From: Acidobacteriota bacterium
GTDB taxonomy: Bacteria; Acidobacteriota; Terriglobia; Terriglobales; Acidobacteriaceae
Reading direction: 5' to 3'
Length of the DNA: 64,000 nucleotides
Assembly: GCA_016196065.1 (NCBI GenBank)
Contig: JACPYL010000001.1
Location: 62,001-126,000, forward strand
Part shown: one piece after another, positions 24,551-33,246 of the stretch
How the letters are laid out: each line of letters starts with the position of its first letter
Numbering within the stretch: the stretch's first letter is position 1
Program-made: the position numbers and the translations under genes
The notes under the pieces: generated by a model
The model's database searches: none
What the model saw: the letters and a program-made list of their open reading frames with translations, nothing else
Told to the model about the DNA's origin: nothing

Positions 24551-25492
24551 ATGGGTGTGAATGGAGTGGTGGCGTATCTCTGGCGCTCGATGGACTGGTT
24601 GAGGCGCATCGACGTCATCGTGCTTGTGTTGATGCTTTCCTATGTCCTCTTTGTCGTTGCCCGCGCATTCCACCGCATACAGATAATTGGAGTTGTGCAT
24701 CGATTTCCTGATGCCGGTCAGAGGAAATCCAGCGACCTGAAAGCGCAAGCTCGCACGCTCAAAGCTATTGTTTCGATCGCGCCATACCTCGGACTCGTGG
24801 GCACGGTGCTCGGTATACTGAATGCCCCCGGCATGGGCAGCGGCATCGCCATGGAAAAGAGCGCTGCTCTTAGGCGTATATCGTCGGGAATAGCAGAGTC
24901 ATTAGTCCTCCCTGCTGTGGCGATACTCGTGACCGTTCCAGCGATATGCTCCTACAACTATCTCTGCACTTGGATAGGCCTGCTGGAAAACAGGAAATCT
25001 GAAAAGACACGACGAGGTTGCCAAACAGTCACGGGCGGATTCTCACGCCCACCAGCATTTTCTTTGGTTGCTGCAAGTGGACTCGCAATCCTTGTCGCTT
25101 TGTACACACCGTATTTCGACCCACACCGAACAGTAGGCTTCGGCATCGATTTAATTTCGACTCGCTGCGAATACGTTCAGAATGATCGAGTCACCGTGCT
25201 GCATGTCACGAACGCAAGAAAACTCTTCATTAACGACGAAGAGGAGGATTGGGGAAATTTGGCTGGTCGCTTGTCCGAGATTTACAGCGTGAGAGAGTAC
25301 CGGACGCTCGATCTACTCGTAGACAAGGAACTCTCTTTTCAGACTGTAGCAGATGTGATCGACATCGTGGCCGGTGCTGAGAACACGGTGGGAACGGAGC
25401 CTCTGAACATCGAAGTCCGCCTGATAACGCCCGACGCGTTGAATGCTGGTTGCGTCGCCATACCGTTGAGGTTTCTTTCTGGTCCGATGTAG
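24551..25492 (+). CDS. ExbB/TolQ-ExbD/TolR fusion-like membrane protein
   Basis: In 313 residues two partners seem joined. The first part has a helix at about 20-40 and then a MotA/TolQ/ExbB segment: IAPYLGLVGTVLGIL (76-90) and ISSGIAESLVLPAVAILVTV (110-129). A further helix (about 170-188, FSLVAASGLAILVALYTPYF) follows. A periplasmic domain with ExbD pattern comes last (about 205-295, VTNARKLFIND, LDLLVDKELSFQTVADVIDI). The usual proton path is damaged. The ExbD-type helix has no aspartate, and the second ExbB threonine position is a proline. The start ATG has no good ribosome-binding site. The stop codon merges with repeat copy E. The role is unknown and the ExbD assignment is by eye. Confidence 0.65.
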   Translation: MGVNGVVAYLWRSMDWLRRIDVIVLVLMLSYVLFVVARAFHRIQIIGVVHRFPDAGQRKSSDLKAQARTLKAIVSIAPYLGLVGTVLGILNAPGMGSGIAMEKSAALRRISSGIAESLVLPAVAILVTVPAICSYNYLCTWIGLLENRKSEKTRRGCQTVTGGFSRPPAFSLVAASGLAILVALYTPYFDPHRTVGFGIDLISTRCEYVQNDRVTVLHVTNARKLFINDEEEDWGNLAGRLSEIYSVREYRTLDLLVDKELSFQTVADVIDIVAGAENTVGTEPLNIEVRLITPDALNAGCVAIPLRFLSGPM

Positions 25493-25522
25493 TTGGCGTT
25501 AAATCGCCATTACACCAACAAC
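25492..25522 (-). repeat. island palindrome, copy E
   Basis: GTTGGCGTTAAATCGCC followed by ATTACACCAACAAC. It begins in the TAG stop codon of the fusion gene, exactly as copy B does for the DUF4279 gene. A loosely related GTTGTTGCCGCTAACGC follows before xerC. Confidence 0.7.
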
Positions 25523-25557
25523 CCAACCCGGCAGGCACGTGGGGCAAGTTGTTGCCG

Positions 25558-26490
25558 CTAACGCTTATTTACTGCCTTTGCGCGGGGATGGGTCTGGTCG
25601 TACACGTTCATGACGTGCTTGACCGAGAGTTGCGTGTAGCGCTGCGTGGTCGCCAGACGCTCATGGCCGAGTAGTTCCTGGATCGCTCGCAGGTCAGCGC
25701 CTTCCTCAAGCATGTGGGTGCCAAACGCATGGCGCAGCGTATGCGGATGTACATCCGGGGACAAGCCTTTCGCGACAGCGATCCGCTTGACGATTCGTCC
25801 TACGCTCCGCGTTGTCAGCCGTCCGCCGCGCTGGTTCACGAGCAAGGCTGCGTTCGTTTTCTTCAGGGTGACCAGCAACTGTTGTCGCCACGGAATATAG
25901 ACTGCGAGGGCTGCGCGCGCCGATCCTCCAAAAGGAACGTAACGTTCCTTCTTCCCTTTGCCGCGGATCAGAATGGCTTCCGCACTCAAGCGAATGTCAT
26001 CGAGATTGATGCCGACCAACTCCGAGTTGCGGATGCCACATCCGTAAAGCAGTTCGAGAAGAAGACGGTCGCGTTCGGGGAACGACGCCTGTTCCGGCAT
26101 CTTGCCGTCAAGGACAGTGTTCATCTCCTCGATCGTAGGAACACGCGGCAACTTCTTCGACAGCCGCGGCGTAGAAACAAGTTTGGCGGGATTGCTTTCG
26201 ACGACGCCGTCCTGTGCCAGCCAGCGATAGAGCGAGCGTACGGCAGCCAGGGCGCGAGCCACCGAAGTCTTACCGAGGCCATTGTCATAGAGATGCGAGA
26301 GGAAACCGCGAATTACAATGTGGTCGATACTCTTCCATCCGCGGGTGCCTACATAGGCTGCGAATGCGTCGAGATCGCCGGTATAGGCCTTGATGGTATG
26401 CGACGACGCGTTGCGCTCGCGCAAATGGCGTAGGAAGGAGTCGGTGGCCAGCTCCACGGTAGTGCGCGAATGTTCGCGGTCCAGTCTCAT
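25558..26490 (-). CDS. xerC: tyrosine recombinase XerC
   Basis: XerC with XerD resolves chromosome dimers at dif. The 310 residues have an N-terminal SAM-like core-binding domain (about 10-95, [20 protein letters not shown]) and the catalytic domain. All catalytic residues are present: R154 (CGIRNSE), K178 (RGKGKKER), H250 and R253 ([12 protein letters not shown]), H276 ([10 protein letters not shown]) and Y285 (QRYTQLS). Length and lack of an extra domain argue against an integron integrase. It lies just beside the repeat-bounded island and 136 bases before xerD on the same strand. No dif site was recognised nearby. Confidence 0.85.
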   Translation of the reverse strand: MRLDREHSRTTVELATDSFLRHLRERNASSHTIKAYTGDLDAFAAYVGTRGWKSIDHIVIRGFLSHLYDNGLGKTSVARALAAVRSLYRWLAQDGVVESNPAKLVSTPRLSKKLPRVPTIEEMNTVLDGKMPEQASFPERDRLLLELLYGCGIRNSELVGINLDDIRLSAEAILIRGKGKKERYVPFGGSARAALAVYIPWRQQLLVTLKKTNAALLVNQRGGRLTTRSVGRIVKRIAVAKGLSPDVHPHTLRHAFGTHMLEEGADLRAIQELLGHERLATTQRYTQLSVKHVMNVYDQTHPRAKAVNKR

Positions 26491-26530
26491 AGCGGATGAT
26501 CGCTACTCAATGTCCAATCCCCAAACAAGC

Positions 26531-26609
26531 TGTCATCCTGAGCGGAGCGAAGGACCTGATTTTGTGTGCTGCTGAGAACAACAGGTCCTTCGCTTCACTC
26601 AGGATGACA
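26531..26609. repeat. TGTCATCC...GGATGACA inverted-repeat element (copy 1)
   Basis: TGTCATCCTGAGCGGAGCGA then AGGACCTG form the left arm, and CAGGTCC then TTCGCTTCACTCAGGATGACA the right arm, with about 24 bases between. It fills the space between xerD and xerC. A second copy is at 31435-31506. Elements of this kind are very frequent in acidobacterial genomes and look like non-autonomous mobile palindromes. Confidence 0.8.
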
Positions 26610-26625
26610 ATTCCGAGAAGCATGT

Positions 26626-27630
26626 TCATCGCGCTTTTGCCCTAGGATGATGCTTCGTATAGACACTCTTCAGCCGGTCGAGCGCGACATGGGTGTAGAC
26701 CTGCGTCGTTGAAATATCGGAGTGGCCGAGGATGGTCTGCACGGTACGCAAGTCGGCGCCATTTTCGACCATGTGGGTAGCGCAGGAGTGTCGCAGCATG
26801 TGCGGACTCGCGGAACGGCCGGAGCCTATGGACGCTTTGCGAACCACCTGCCAAAGTCGCTGGCGGCTCAGCCGGCGCGCCCCAGCTCCCACGAAAAGGA
26901 GAGGCGATGACTTCTTTTTCGCTAACACTTCCCTGCTATTCTTCAAGTACTGCTGCAAGGTTTCCTGGGCGGGTACTCCGAGCGGAACCATGCGTTCTTT
27001 GTCACCCTTGCCGCGTACCAGGATGTATCCCATTTCAAGTTTAAGGTCTTCGAGGCGGGCATCGGCCACCTCGGAGACACGCACGCCGCTGGCGTACAGA
27101 AGTTCGAGCATGGCGCGATCGCGGAGCGCGAGGGCCTGCGCTCGCGGGGAGTCATTGCGCGGTTTCGTCGATGCCAAGGTCGCTTCCACTTCGTCGCGGC
27201 TGAGAGACTTTGGCAGCACCTTCCATTGCTTCGGGCTGTCAATATTCAGCGTCGGATCTTTTTCAATCTTCCCGTCGAGCAGCAGGTAGCGATAGAGATG
27301 GCGGATCGCGGAAAGTTTTCTTCCGACTGACCGGCCATCGATCTGGTTGGAAAACAATTCCTGGATAAAGTCCCTGACATCTTCGCGACGCGCCCCGTTC
27401 AGAACCTGACGGCGGCCTTCCAGAAATTCCGCAAACTGTGACAGGTCGCTGGTATAGGCGGCGATGGTTAACTTTGCGGAACCACGCTCCACACGCAGGT
27501 AGTCTAGAAAACTGGACAGCGTGCGGGAATTGGCTTCAGAAGGCACAAACCAAGTATCCGCGTTGTCAGACGTTCGAGGGAGTAATGAAACAGATGCCTC
27601 GAACTGCTGAGCACTACTCAATACATCCAT
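26626..27630 (-). CDS. xerD: tyrosine recombinase XerD
   Basis: This is the second Xer recombinase, 334 residues. The core-binding domain spans about 36-125 (FLDYLRVERGSAKLTIAAYT). The catalytic residues are R184 (SGVRVSEVAD), K208 (RGKGDKERM), H277 and R280 (SPHMLRHSCATHM), H303 (LGHSDISTT) and Y312 (QVYTHVAL). The first 35 residues are extra and weakly conserved, so a later start is possible; no clear ribosome-binding site supports the first ATG. Xer pairs are usually scattered, so the tandem placement is notable. Their partner role is inferred from family knowledge. Confidence 0.85.
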   Translation of the reverse strand: MDVLSSAQQFEASVSLLPRTSDNADTWFVPSEANSRTLSSFLDYLRVERGSAKLTIAAYTSDLSQFAEFLEGRRQVLNGARREDVRDFIQELFSNQIDGRSVGRKLSAIRHLYRYLLLDGKIEKDPTLNIDSPKQWKVLPKSLSRDEVEATLASTKPRNDSPRAQALALRDRAMLELLYASGVRVSEVADARLEDLKLEMGYILVRGKGDKERMVPLGVPAQETLQQYLKNSREVLAKKKSSPLLFVGAGARRLSRQRLWQVVRKASIGSGRSASPHMLRHSCATHMVENGADLRTVQTILGHSDISTTQVYTHVALDRLKSVYTKHHPRAKAR

Positions 27631-27661
27631 CGCGGATGATTCGGCTTAGAATAAATCCATC

Positions 27662-28255
27662 ATGCTTAAACTTAACGCCCTGCTCTTGATCGCGCTGCTC
27701 TGGTTGTGCGGATGCAGCAAGTCCGCACCCACTTCTCCCGCTACGGGTTCATCCGCCAGCAACATGTCGAACGCCAGCGCTCCGGTGAGCGCAGACGAAC
27801 CCGTCGACAAGAAACTCCAGGAATTGGCTGGCAGCGGCGCAACGAACTGCGGTCATCTGAAATCGCAGACGGTCCCCGAAATGGATGCGGCCGGAAAATG
27901 CGTTATGCAGGGAGCGCAGCAGAAGAAACCTTTTTACGTTGCCTACGAGTTGCCGGGGATGATCATCGCGATCGCCGGCAATGCGCAAGGAAAACTCTTC
28001 TCCGTACAGTCGCAACCTTCAGCCGAGGGCGGACTGGCAACAGTTCCCTGTCCAGCGGAACTGCGCATCGCGCCCAGCGGACGCGCGACCTGCTATTCCC
28101 CGGGCACGTTTCCCATGGGCATGGACGCGAATCATGGCGGCAGCATGACGAAACCGCCGACGGGAGCGAATCCCCATAAGGGCCTGGGCATTCCGGCGCC
28201 CGGAAATGCAAACCCCCACAAAACGCCGCCAGCGGCTCCCGCGAAACAATCGTAG
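27662..28255 (+). CDS. lipoprotein, unknown
   Basis: The 197-residue protein begins with a lipoprotein signal (LLLIALLWLCGCSK, lipid site C18). A Ser/Ala-rich spacer follows, then a compact domain with paired cysteines (ATNCGHLKS, GKCVMQGA, TVPCPAEL, ATCYSPG). The tail is rich in G, N, P, H and K with NPHKGLG/NPHKTPP repeats. It probably sits in the outer membrane or periplasm. No family is recognised. It is convergent with the M16 gene, 11 bases away, and starts 31 bases from xerD in the opposite direction. Confidence 0.7.
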   Translation: MLKLNALLLIALLWLCGCSKSAPTSPATGSSASNMSNASAPVSADEPVDKKLQELAGSGATNCGHLKSQTVPEMDAAGKCVMQGAQQKKPFYVAYELPGMIIAIAGNAQGKLFSVQSQPSAEGGLATVPCPAELRIAPSGRATCYSPGTFPMGMDANHGGSMTKPPTGANPHKGLGIPAPGNANPHKTPPAAPAKQS

Positions 28256-28266
28256 GCCGCGTAACG

Positions 28267-29730
28267 CTACTGCTGCGGCCCCTGGTCCCCTCCGATTCCC
28301 GGCGGTGGCGCCGGGATCGTGATGTCGATTGTGTGGACAGGCCCGAAAGTCGACAGGGGCTTGTCGAATTCACTGGTATTGCCGACCACCAGGACCGACA
28401 TCTGATCGCGGTGAATGTACTTTGCCGCAACCCGCGCGACATCTTCCTTGGTGACCTTCTCGATGCCGGACTGGTAGCGCTCCAGGAAGTCGAGCGGGTA
28501 GCCGTAAAACTCGTAGGCCATTTTTTCCTGCAAGACCTTTCCCGGCGAGTCAAAGCGGAAGATGAATGAATTCAGGATTGCATCTTTCGCGCGTTTGATT
28601 TCTTCATCGCTAATCGGCCGTTTCGGCGACAGGTCGGAAATTTCTTCGTCGAGCGCCTGAATCGATTCCACTGTGCTCTGACTTTTCGTGCTCATGATCA
28701 GACGCAGCATGCCCGGACGATCCCATCCCGTGCCGATTCCGCCGCCGACCGCGTAGGCAAGTCCCTTGGTGGTGCGAATGTCACTGAAGAGACGAGAGGA
28801 GAATCCGCCGCCGAACGCTTCGTTGAATACCGAAATCGCGAAGTAGTCCGGATTCTTACGCGTGGTTCCGAGGCCCACCAGATAGATGTTGCTCTGGTTG
28901 ACGTCCGTCTTCTCCACCAGGTAGTTGCCGGGCTTGGCGGGGGTGATCGGCACTTCGGGATCCTTCGCGGCCGGGCCTTTTGCCCACGCTGCAAAAGCCT
29001 GGCGCAAGCGCGCTTCCATGTCCGCGGAGTCGAAGTCGCCGACTACTCCCAGGATGATGTTGTTGGGATGAACGTAGCTGTGATGCCACTCGACCAGATC
29101 CTCGCGCTTGACGGCCGCAACCGATGCATACTCCGCAACGCGCGCGAATGGACTGTCTGCTCCATAGGCGAGTTTGGCTGCTTCACGTCCGGCGATGCCA
29201 TCGGGTTCGTCATTCCGACGGGAAATGGCGTCGTACATCCCCTTCTGGGCAATTTCTATTTTGTCAGCACGAAATTCGGGATTCTGCAGCAGGTCGACGA
29301 ACGCTTTGAAAACGTCGCCGAGATCGCCCTTCAGGCAAGACCAGCTGATGGTCGTCGAATCCATGCCGCCACCGGTTTCGACATGTGCGGCACGTTGTTC
29401 GAGGTAATCGTCAAGTTGATCGCCGGTTTGCGACTTCGTGCCACCGGTCCGCCACACTTCGCCGTAGATGTCCATCATGCCGGTCTTGGCGGCGGGAACG
29501 GCACGCCCTCCACCGCGGATGCGCGCGATGCCATCGATGAGCGGCAACTCATGATCTTCTTGCAGAAAGATCACCATGCCGTTGGGCAGAACGATGCGCT
29601 TGGGCTGCGGTGGATGAAACGTCGGCAGTGGCTTAATGGGGACGTCTTTCCAATTCACCGCCTGCGCGAAGAGTTGAACGCTCGCTGCGACCAGCGTTAT
29701 TGCTAGAAAAATCTTCAGGGCGCTCTTCAT
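28267..29730 (-). CDS. M16-family peptidase-like protein, non-catalytic subunit
   Basis: The 487 residues carry a signal peptide (IFLAITLVAASVQLFAQ) and the two-domain pitrilysin fold (PLPTFHPPQPKRIVLPNGM at the start, GDFDSADMEARLRQAF, VGLGTTRKNPDYFAISVFNE). The zinc motif HxxEH is missing: the matching place reads DIYGEVWRTGG. It therefore should be the inactive half of a heterodimer. Its ATG overlaps the stop of the active partner upstream by four bases (ATGA). The location is periplasmic by the signal. Substrates are unknown. Confidence 0.85.
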   Translation of the reverse strand: MKSALKIFLAITLVAASVQLFAQAVNWKDVPIKPLPTFHPPQPKRIVLPNGMVIFLQEDHELPLIDGIARIRGGGRAVPAAKTGMMDIYGEVWRTGGTKSQTGDQLDDYLEQRAAHVETGGGMDSTTISWSCLKGDLGDVFKAFVDLLQNPEFRADKIEIAQKGMYDAISRRNDEPDGIAGREAAKLAYGADSPFARVAEYASVAAVKREDLVEWHHSYVHPNNIILGVVGDFDSADMEARLRQAFAAWAKGPAAKDPEVPITPAKPGNYLVEKTDVNQSNIYLVGLGTTRKNPDYFAISVFNEAFGGGFSSRLFSDIRTTKGLAYAVGGGIGTGWDRPGMLRLIMSTKSQSTVESIQALDEEISDLSPKRPISDEEIKRAKDAILNSFIFRFDSPGKVLQEKMAYEFYGYPLDFLERYQSGIEKVTKEDVARVAAKYIHRDQMSVLVVGNTSEFDKPLSTFGPVHTIDITIPAPPPGIGGDQGPQQ

Positions 29731-31274
29731 TGGGCACCTCCTTGAGAAACAGGCGCCGCACCGGGCGGCGGTCCTGCCGGAGGAGCGAATTCGATAATTC
29801 CCACGGTGCGATTGTCAGGAATAAACGTCTGGTTGGCGATGCGCCGAATATCGGCTTTGGTGACTTTGTCGATACGATCCACCGATCGGAACAGCTCGCG
29901 CCAGTCGCCATAGCGTGCCGCGAAGGTTCCAAGATTCTGTGCAAGGCCTTCGTTTGATCCGAGCGAGCGAATTAGATTTGCTTTCGAGCGCGTCTTGATC
30001 ATGCGCAATTCTTCATCGGAAATATCTTCTTTTCTCAGACGATCTACCTCGGCGTGAATTGCGTCCGCCATCTCCTGCGGCTTATGGCCTGGAATCGGCA
30101 CCGCATAGAAAGCGAACAGGTGCGGATACTTGTTGCCCGGCATGCCGGAAAAACCTGCAGAGTCGGAAGCGATCTGCTTGTCGCGCACCAGCGCGCGATA
30201 GAGGCGCGAGGTTCGTCCGCTCGACATCAAGTCGGTGATGGCATCGTAGACGGCGTCGTCGGGATTGTACGAATCGGGCCGGTGGTAACCCTCGATATAG
30301 ATGGGCTGCGCCTGTTCGTGAAGAACGACGCGCCGCTCGGATTTTTGCGGTGGTTCGGTGGTGGTGGCCTCGTCAGCAGAGGGGCGGGTAGGCAGCCGCG
30401 AGAAATATTTTTCGATGATCGGCATCGTCTCGGAGGCCTTCACATCTCCAACCAGCACGACCACCATGTCGGACGCGACGTAATATTTGTCGAAAAACTT
30501 CTGCGCATCCGTCGCGGAAAACGAATTCAAGTCCCACATATAACCGACCGTTGGCCGGTGGTAAGGATGGGCCGCGAACGATGCGCTCGTGAACTGCTCG
30601 AGCAATCGTCCAATGGGATTGCTGTCGGTGCGCATACGCCGCTCTTCGATGACTACGTTACGTTCCTTGTAGAACTGCCGCATGACCGGATGCAGGAATC
30701 GTTCCGACTCCAGGTACGCCCAAAGTTCCACTCGATTGCTGGGGAAGGAATAGTTGTATCCGGTTTCGTCGTGATTGGTGAAGGCGTTCATGCCTTCGCC
30801 ACCTTCGCTCTCGACGATCTTTCCGAACTCGTTGTTATAGGGAGCGGAAAATTTGTCTGCCTCGGCGATGGCGTCTCTCCAGGACTTTTCCAGTGCCTTG
30901 AGCTTCTGGTCATCGCGGCCTACCCGTTTATCGCGCTCGGCGATATACGGACCGTAGGCATCTTCTACTTTTTGGAGCGCCTTCTTCTCGCCTTCATAGT
31001 CACGCGTACCGATTTTGTCGGTACCTTTGAACGCCATGTGCTCGAACATGTGCGCAAGGCCTGTCTTCCCCATCGGATCCTGCACGGAGCCTGCGTCGAC
31101 GTGGGTGAAGAAAGAGAAGACGGGCGCCTCGGGCCGCTCGCAGATGATGACGGTCAGGCCGTTCGGAAGTTTCTTCACGGTAATGCGTTTTTCGAAGGAT
31201 GCCAGATCCTGGCCGAATGCAAACGAGGAAAAACAGAACAAGAGAGTGATGAAAAGAACGTGACGGGACTTCAT
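29727..31274 (-). CDS. M16-family zinc peptidase, catalytic subunit
   Basis: ATG 31274 (GGAGGTG close upstream) gives 515 residues and a signal peptide (HVLFITLLFCFSSFAFGQ). An upstream in-frame extension to 31328 is unlikely. The inverted zinc motif is intact: HMFEH in KTGLAHMFEHMAFKGT, with the distal glutamate in a GGEGMNAFTNHDET segment. An insert rich in K, E and D lies at about 100-150. Together with the overlapping next gene it should form a two-subunit periplasmic oligopeptidase, as in other bacterial M16B pairs. Confidence 0.88.
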   Translation of the reverse strand: MKSRHVLFITLLFCFSSFAFGQDLASFEKRITVKKLPNGLTVIICERPEAPVFSFFTHVDAGSVQDPMGKTGLAHMFEHMAFKGTDKIGTRDYEGEKKALQKVEDAYGPYIAERDKRVGRDDQKLKALEKSWRDAIAEADKFSAPYNNEFGKIVESEGGEGMNAFTNHDETGYNYSFPSNRVELWAYLESERFLHPVMRQFYKERNVVIEERRMRTDSNPIGRLLEQFTSASFAAHPYHRPTVGYMWDLNSFSATDAQKFFDKYYVASDMVVVLVGDVKASETMPIIEKYFSRLPTRPSADEATTTEPPQKSERRVVLHEQAQPIYIEGYHRPDSYNPDDAVYDAITDLMSSGRTSRLYRALVRDKQIASDSAGFSGMPGNKYPHLFAFYAVPIPGHKPQEMADAIHAEVDRLRKEDISDEELRMIKTRSKANLIRSLGSNEGLAQNLGTFAARYGDWRELFRSVDRIDKVTKADIRRIANQTFIPDNRTVGIIEFAPPAGPPPGAAPVSQGGAQ

Positions 31275-31434
31275 TCCACCTCCAACGGCTGGAAACATGA
31301 TGAAATTCGAAGGTACTTGTGGGCGCAAGAAATTGTCAAACCGGACCTCTTCTATAGAGACGTAAGAGAGGCCAATGGGTTAGATGCTCGGGATGAAAGT
31401 TGCGCCGGCGGTCGCGCCCCAACTCCTTCGGAAC

Positions 31435-31506
31435 TGTCATCCCGAGCGAAACGAGGGATCTGATTCTCTGGCGAACTGCAGATCCCTCGCTTCGCTCGGG
31501 ATGACA
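31435..31506. repeat. TGTCATCC...GGATGACA inverted-repeat element (copy 2)
   Basis: TGTCATCCCGAGCGAAACGA then GGGATCTG pair with CAGATCCC then TCGCTTCGCTCGGGATGACA over a 16-base centre. Same family as 26531-26609. It lies between the amidohydrolase gene and the M16 genes, where it could also act as a hairpin terminator. Confidence 0.8.
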
Positions 31507-31544
31507 GACTTTAAGAGTGGAATCTAGAGGGCTGATGCGGGCGC

Positions 31545-33206
31545 TCAGCTCTCCCAGACCCACTTCCCTCCGACCATGGTGCGCTCGATAGGAATATTGA
31601 TGATGTTGCTGGGATCTTCCTTGAAGACATCGCGTCCCAGTACGACCAGGTCGGCCAGTTTCCCTGCCTCGATCGATCCCTTTAGGTTTTCTTCGTAGGA
31701 AGCGTAGGCGCCGTTCATCGTACCCACGCGGATCGCTTCTTCCAGCGTGATTTTCTGTTGCGGTCCCCAGACATTTCCCTTGGTATCGGTGCGAGTCACT
31801 TCGGATTGCAGCGCCATCATGGGCTCGAACGGTCCGGGCGGATAGTCGGAGGCTTGCGTGGGTCGAATGCCGGCATCGATGAAGCTACGGAGGGCAAACA
31901 TGTGATTCACGCGCTCGGCACCGTACTCTTTCATCTTCTCGCCGTGATAGTAGGCGTAGGTTGAAAAGGGCGTCGGGATCGCACCCAGCGCTTTGATCCG
32001 TCCGACAAGTGAATCGTTGACGACCGTGCAATGCTCGAGGCGGTAGCGCGCATCGCGACGCGGCATTTCCTTTTGCAGGCGTTGATACACCCGCAGCGTG
32101 GTGTCGATTCCCACGTCCCCATTAGCGTGCGTGCCCAGTTGCCATCCGGCGGCGTGCGCTTTACGAGCTTGTTCGTAGAGTTCCTGCTCGCCCGTCACGA
32201 GAATTCCGAAGTCGTCCGGACGACCAATGTACGGCTGCGATAGTCGCGCCGTGCGCTCGGAGATGGAGCCGTCGCATATCATCTTTTGCGCGCCGACCCG
32301 CACCCATTCATCGCCGAGGCCGGTCTTAACACCAGCAGCTAGCATCTGGTCGATATAGGGATAGCGGATGTGGCAGTACACTCGCATCAACAGTTCACCG
32401 GCCTCTCGAGCGTCCTGGTAGGCGCGAAGGTCGTCGGGCGAGCCGCCAGCGTCGGTGACGGACGTGACTCCGGTGCGGGTCATCATCCTGGTGATCAGTT
32501 TCACGCCCTCGCGGTGATCGTCGCGCGTGAAGGTAAGAGGGTTGGCCTTTTCGAATGCATCCTTGCCGTGTTCGCGGACGTGCCCAGTCAAGCGTCCGGT
32601 CGCTGAATCGCGATCATATTTTCCACCCGGAGGGTCTGGAGTCTTGTCGTCCAGTCCGGCCAGTTTGATGGCTAGCGAGTTTGTCCACGCTGTGTGACCG
32701 CCACGGTGCTCGACAAATACGGGATGGTCGGGCACGGCGGCGTCGAGTTCCTCACGCGTGAGCGGCCGGCCCTCGGACGTCTTCGTGTCGTCGTACTTAA
32801 AACCGAGCACCCATTGGGCGGGAGGCGTGATGGCGGCGCGTTCGCGCAGAGCTTTCAGGATTTCGGCGATCGACCGCAAGTCGCAATCCACCATCCGCAA
32901 GTGAGACAGGCCAGCCTCGGCGGGATGCGAGTGAGCGTCAATAAATCCGGGGAGCACGGTCTTACCGCCAAGATCGATCTTCTTCGCATTGCCAGATGCC
33001 AGCGCCAGGACTTCGTCGTTCGATCCAATCGCAAGAAACCGGCTATTGGAAATGGCGGCAGCTTGCGCCTTCGGCTGACGGGGATTCACCGTCCAGAAAT
33101 TGCCGTTGTAAAGAATCAGCTCGGGCTCACTGCGATCCATTGCAAAAAGGGACGATGCGCTTAATACTCCAACCCCGTAGAGAAACTCGCGACGCGATGC
33201 AGGCAT
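31545..33206 (-). CDS. amidohydrolase-family protein (YtcJ-like) with Tat signal
   Basis: ATG 33206 has AAGGAG five bases before it. The amino end carries a Tat-like motif (SRREFLYGVGVLSASSLFA), so export is likely. The 553 residues match metal-dependent amidohydrolases of the YtcJ type. The small beta domain is at both ends (LILYNGNFWTVNPRQPKA ... LADLVVLGRDVF). The metal motif DAHSH follows PGFI, further ligands are in THANGDVG and LEHC, and the catalytic aspartate is in ASDYPPGPF. The substrate is unknown. It stands alone, bordered by repeat elements on both sides. Confidence 0.87.
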   Translation of the reverse strand: MPASRREFLYGVGVLSASSLFAMDRSEPELILYNGNFWTVNPRQPKAQAAAISNSRFLAIGSNDEVLALASGNAKKIDLGGKTVLPGFIDAHSHPAEAGLSHLRMVDCDLRSIAEILKALRERAAITPPAQWVLGFKYDDTKTSEGRPLTREELDAAVPDHPVFVEHRGGHTAWTNSLAIKLAGLDDKTPDPPGGKYDRDSATGRLTGHVREHGKDAFEKANPLTFTRDDHREGVKLITRMMTRTGVTSVTDAGGSPDDLRAYQDAREAGELLMRVYCHIRYPYIDQMLAAGVKTGLGDEWVRVGAQKMICDGSISERTARLSQPYIGRPDDFGILVTGEQELYEQARKAHAAGWQLGTHANGDVGIDTTLRVYQRLQKEMPRRDARYRLEHCTVVNDSLVGRIKALGAIPTPFSTYAYYHGEKMKEYGAERVNHMFALRSFIDAGIRPTQASDYPPGPFEPMMALQSEVTRTDTKGNVWGPQQKITLEEAIRVGTMNGAYASYEENLKGSIEAGKLADLVVLGRDVFKEDPSNIINIPIERTMVGGKWVWES

Positions 33207-33246
33207 CACAACTCCTTTTTCGTTTGCGGGAAACTATACTGGAAAA

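Noticed and set aside
23355-25557. Integron with attC sites
   Set aside because: The repeats do not show the RYYYAAC...GTTRRRY ends of attC in the right order, and the neighbouring recombinases look like XerC/XerD without an integrase-specific extra domain. A cassette-like origin is kept only as a hypothesis.
30054-31463. Long open frame (469 codons) on the plus strand
   Set aside because: It is the antisense of the catalytic M16 peptidase, whose motifs are unmistakable; the frame has no family features.
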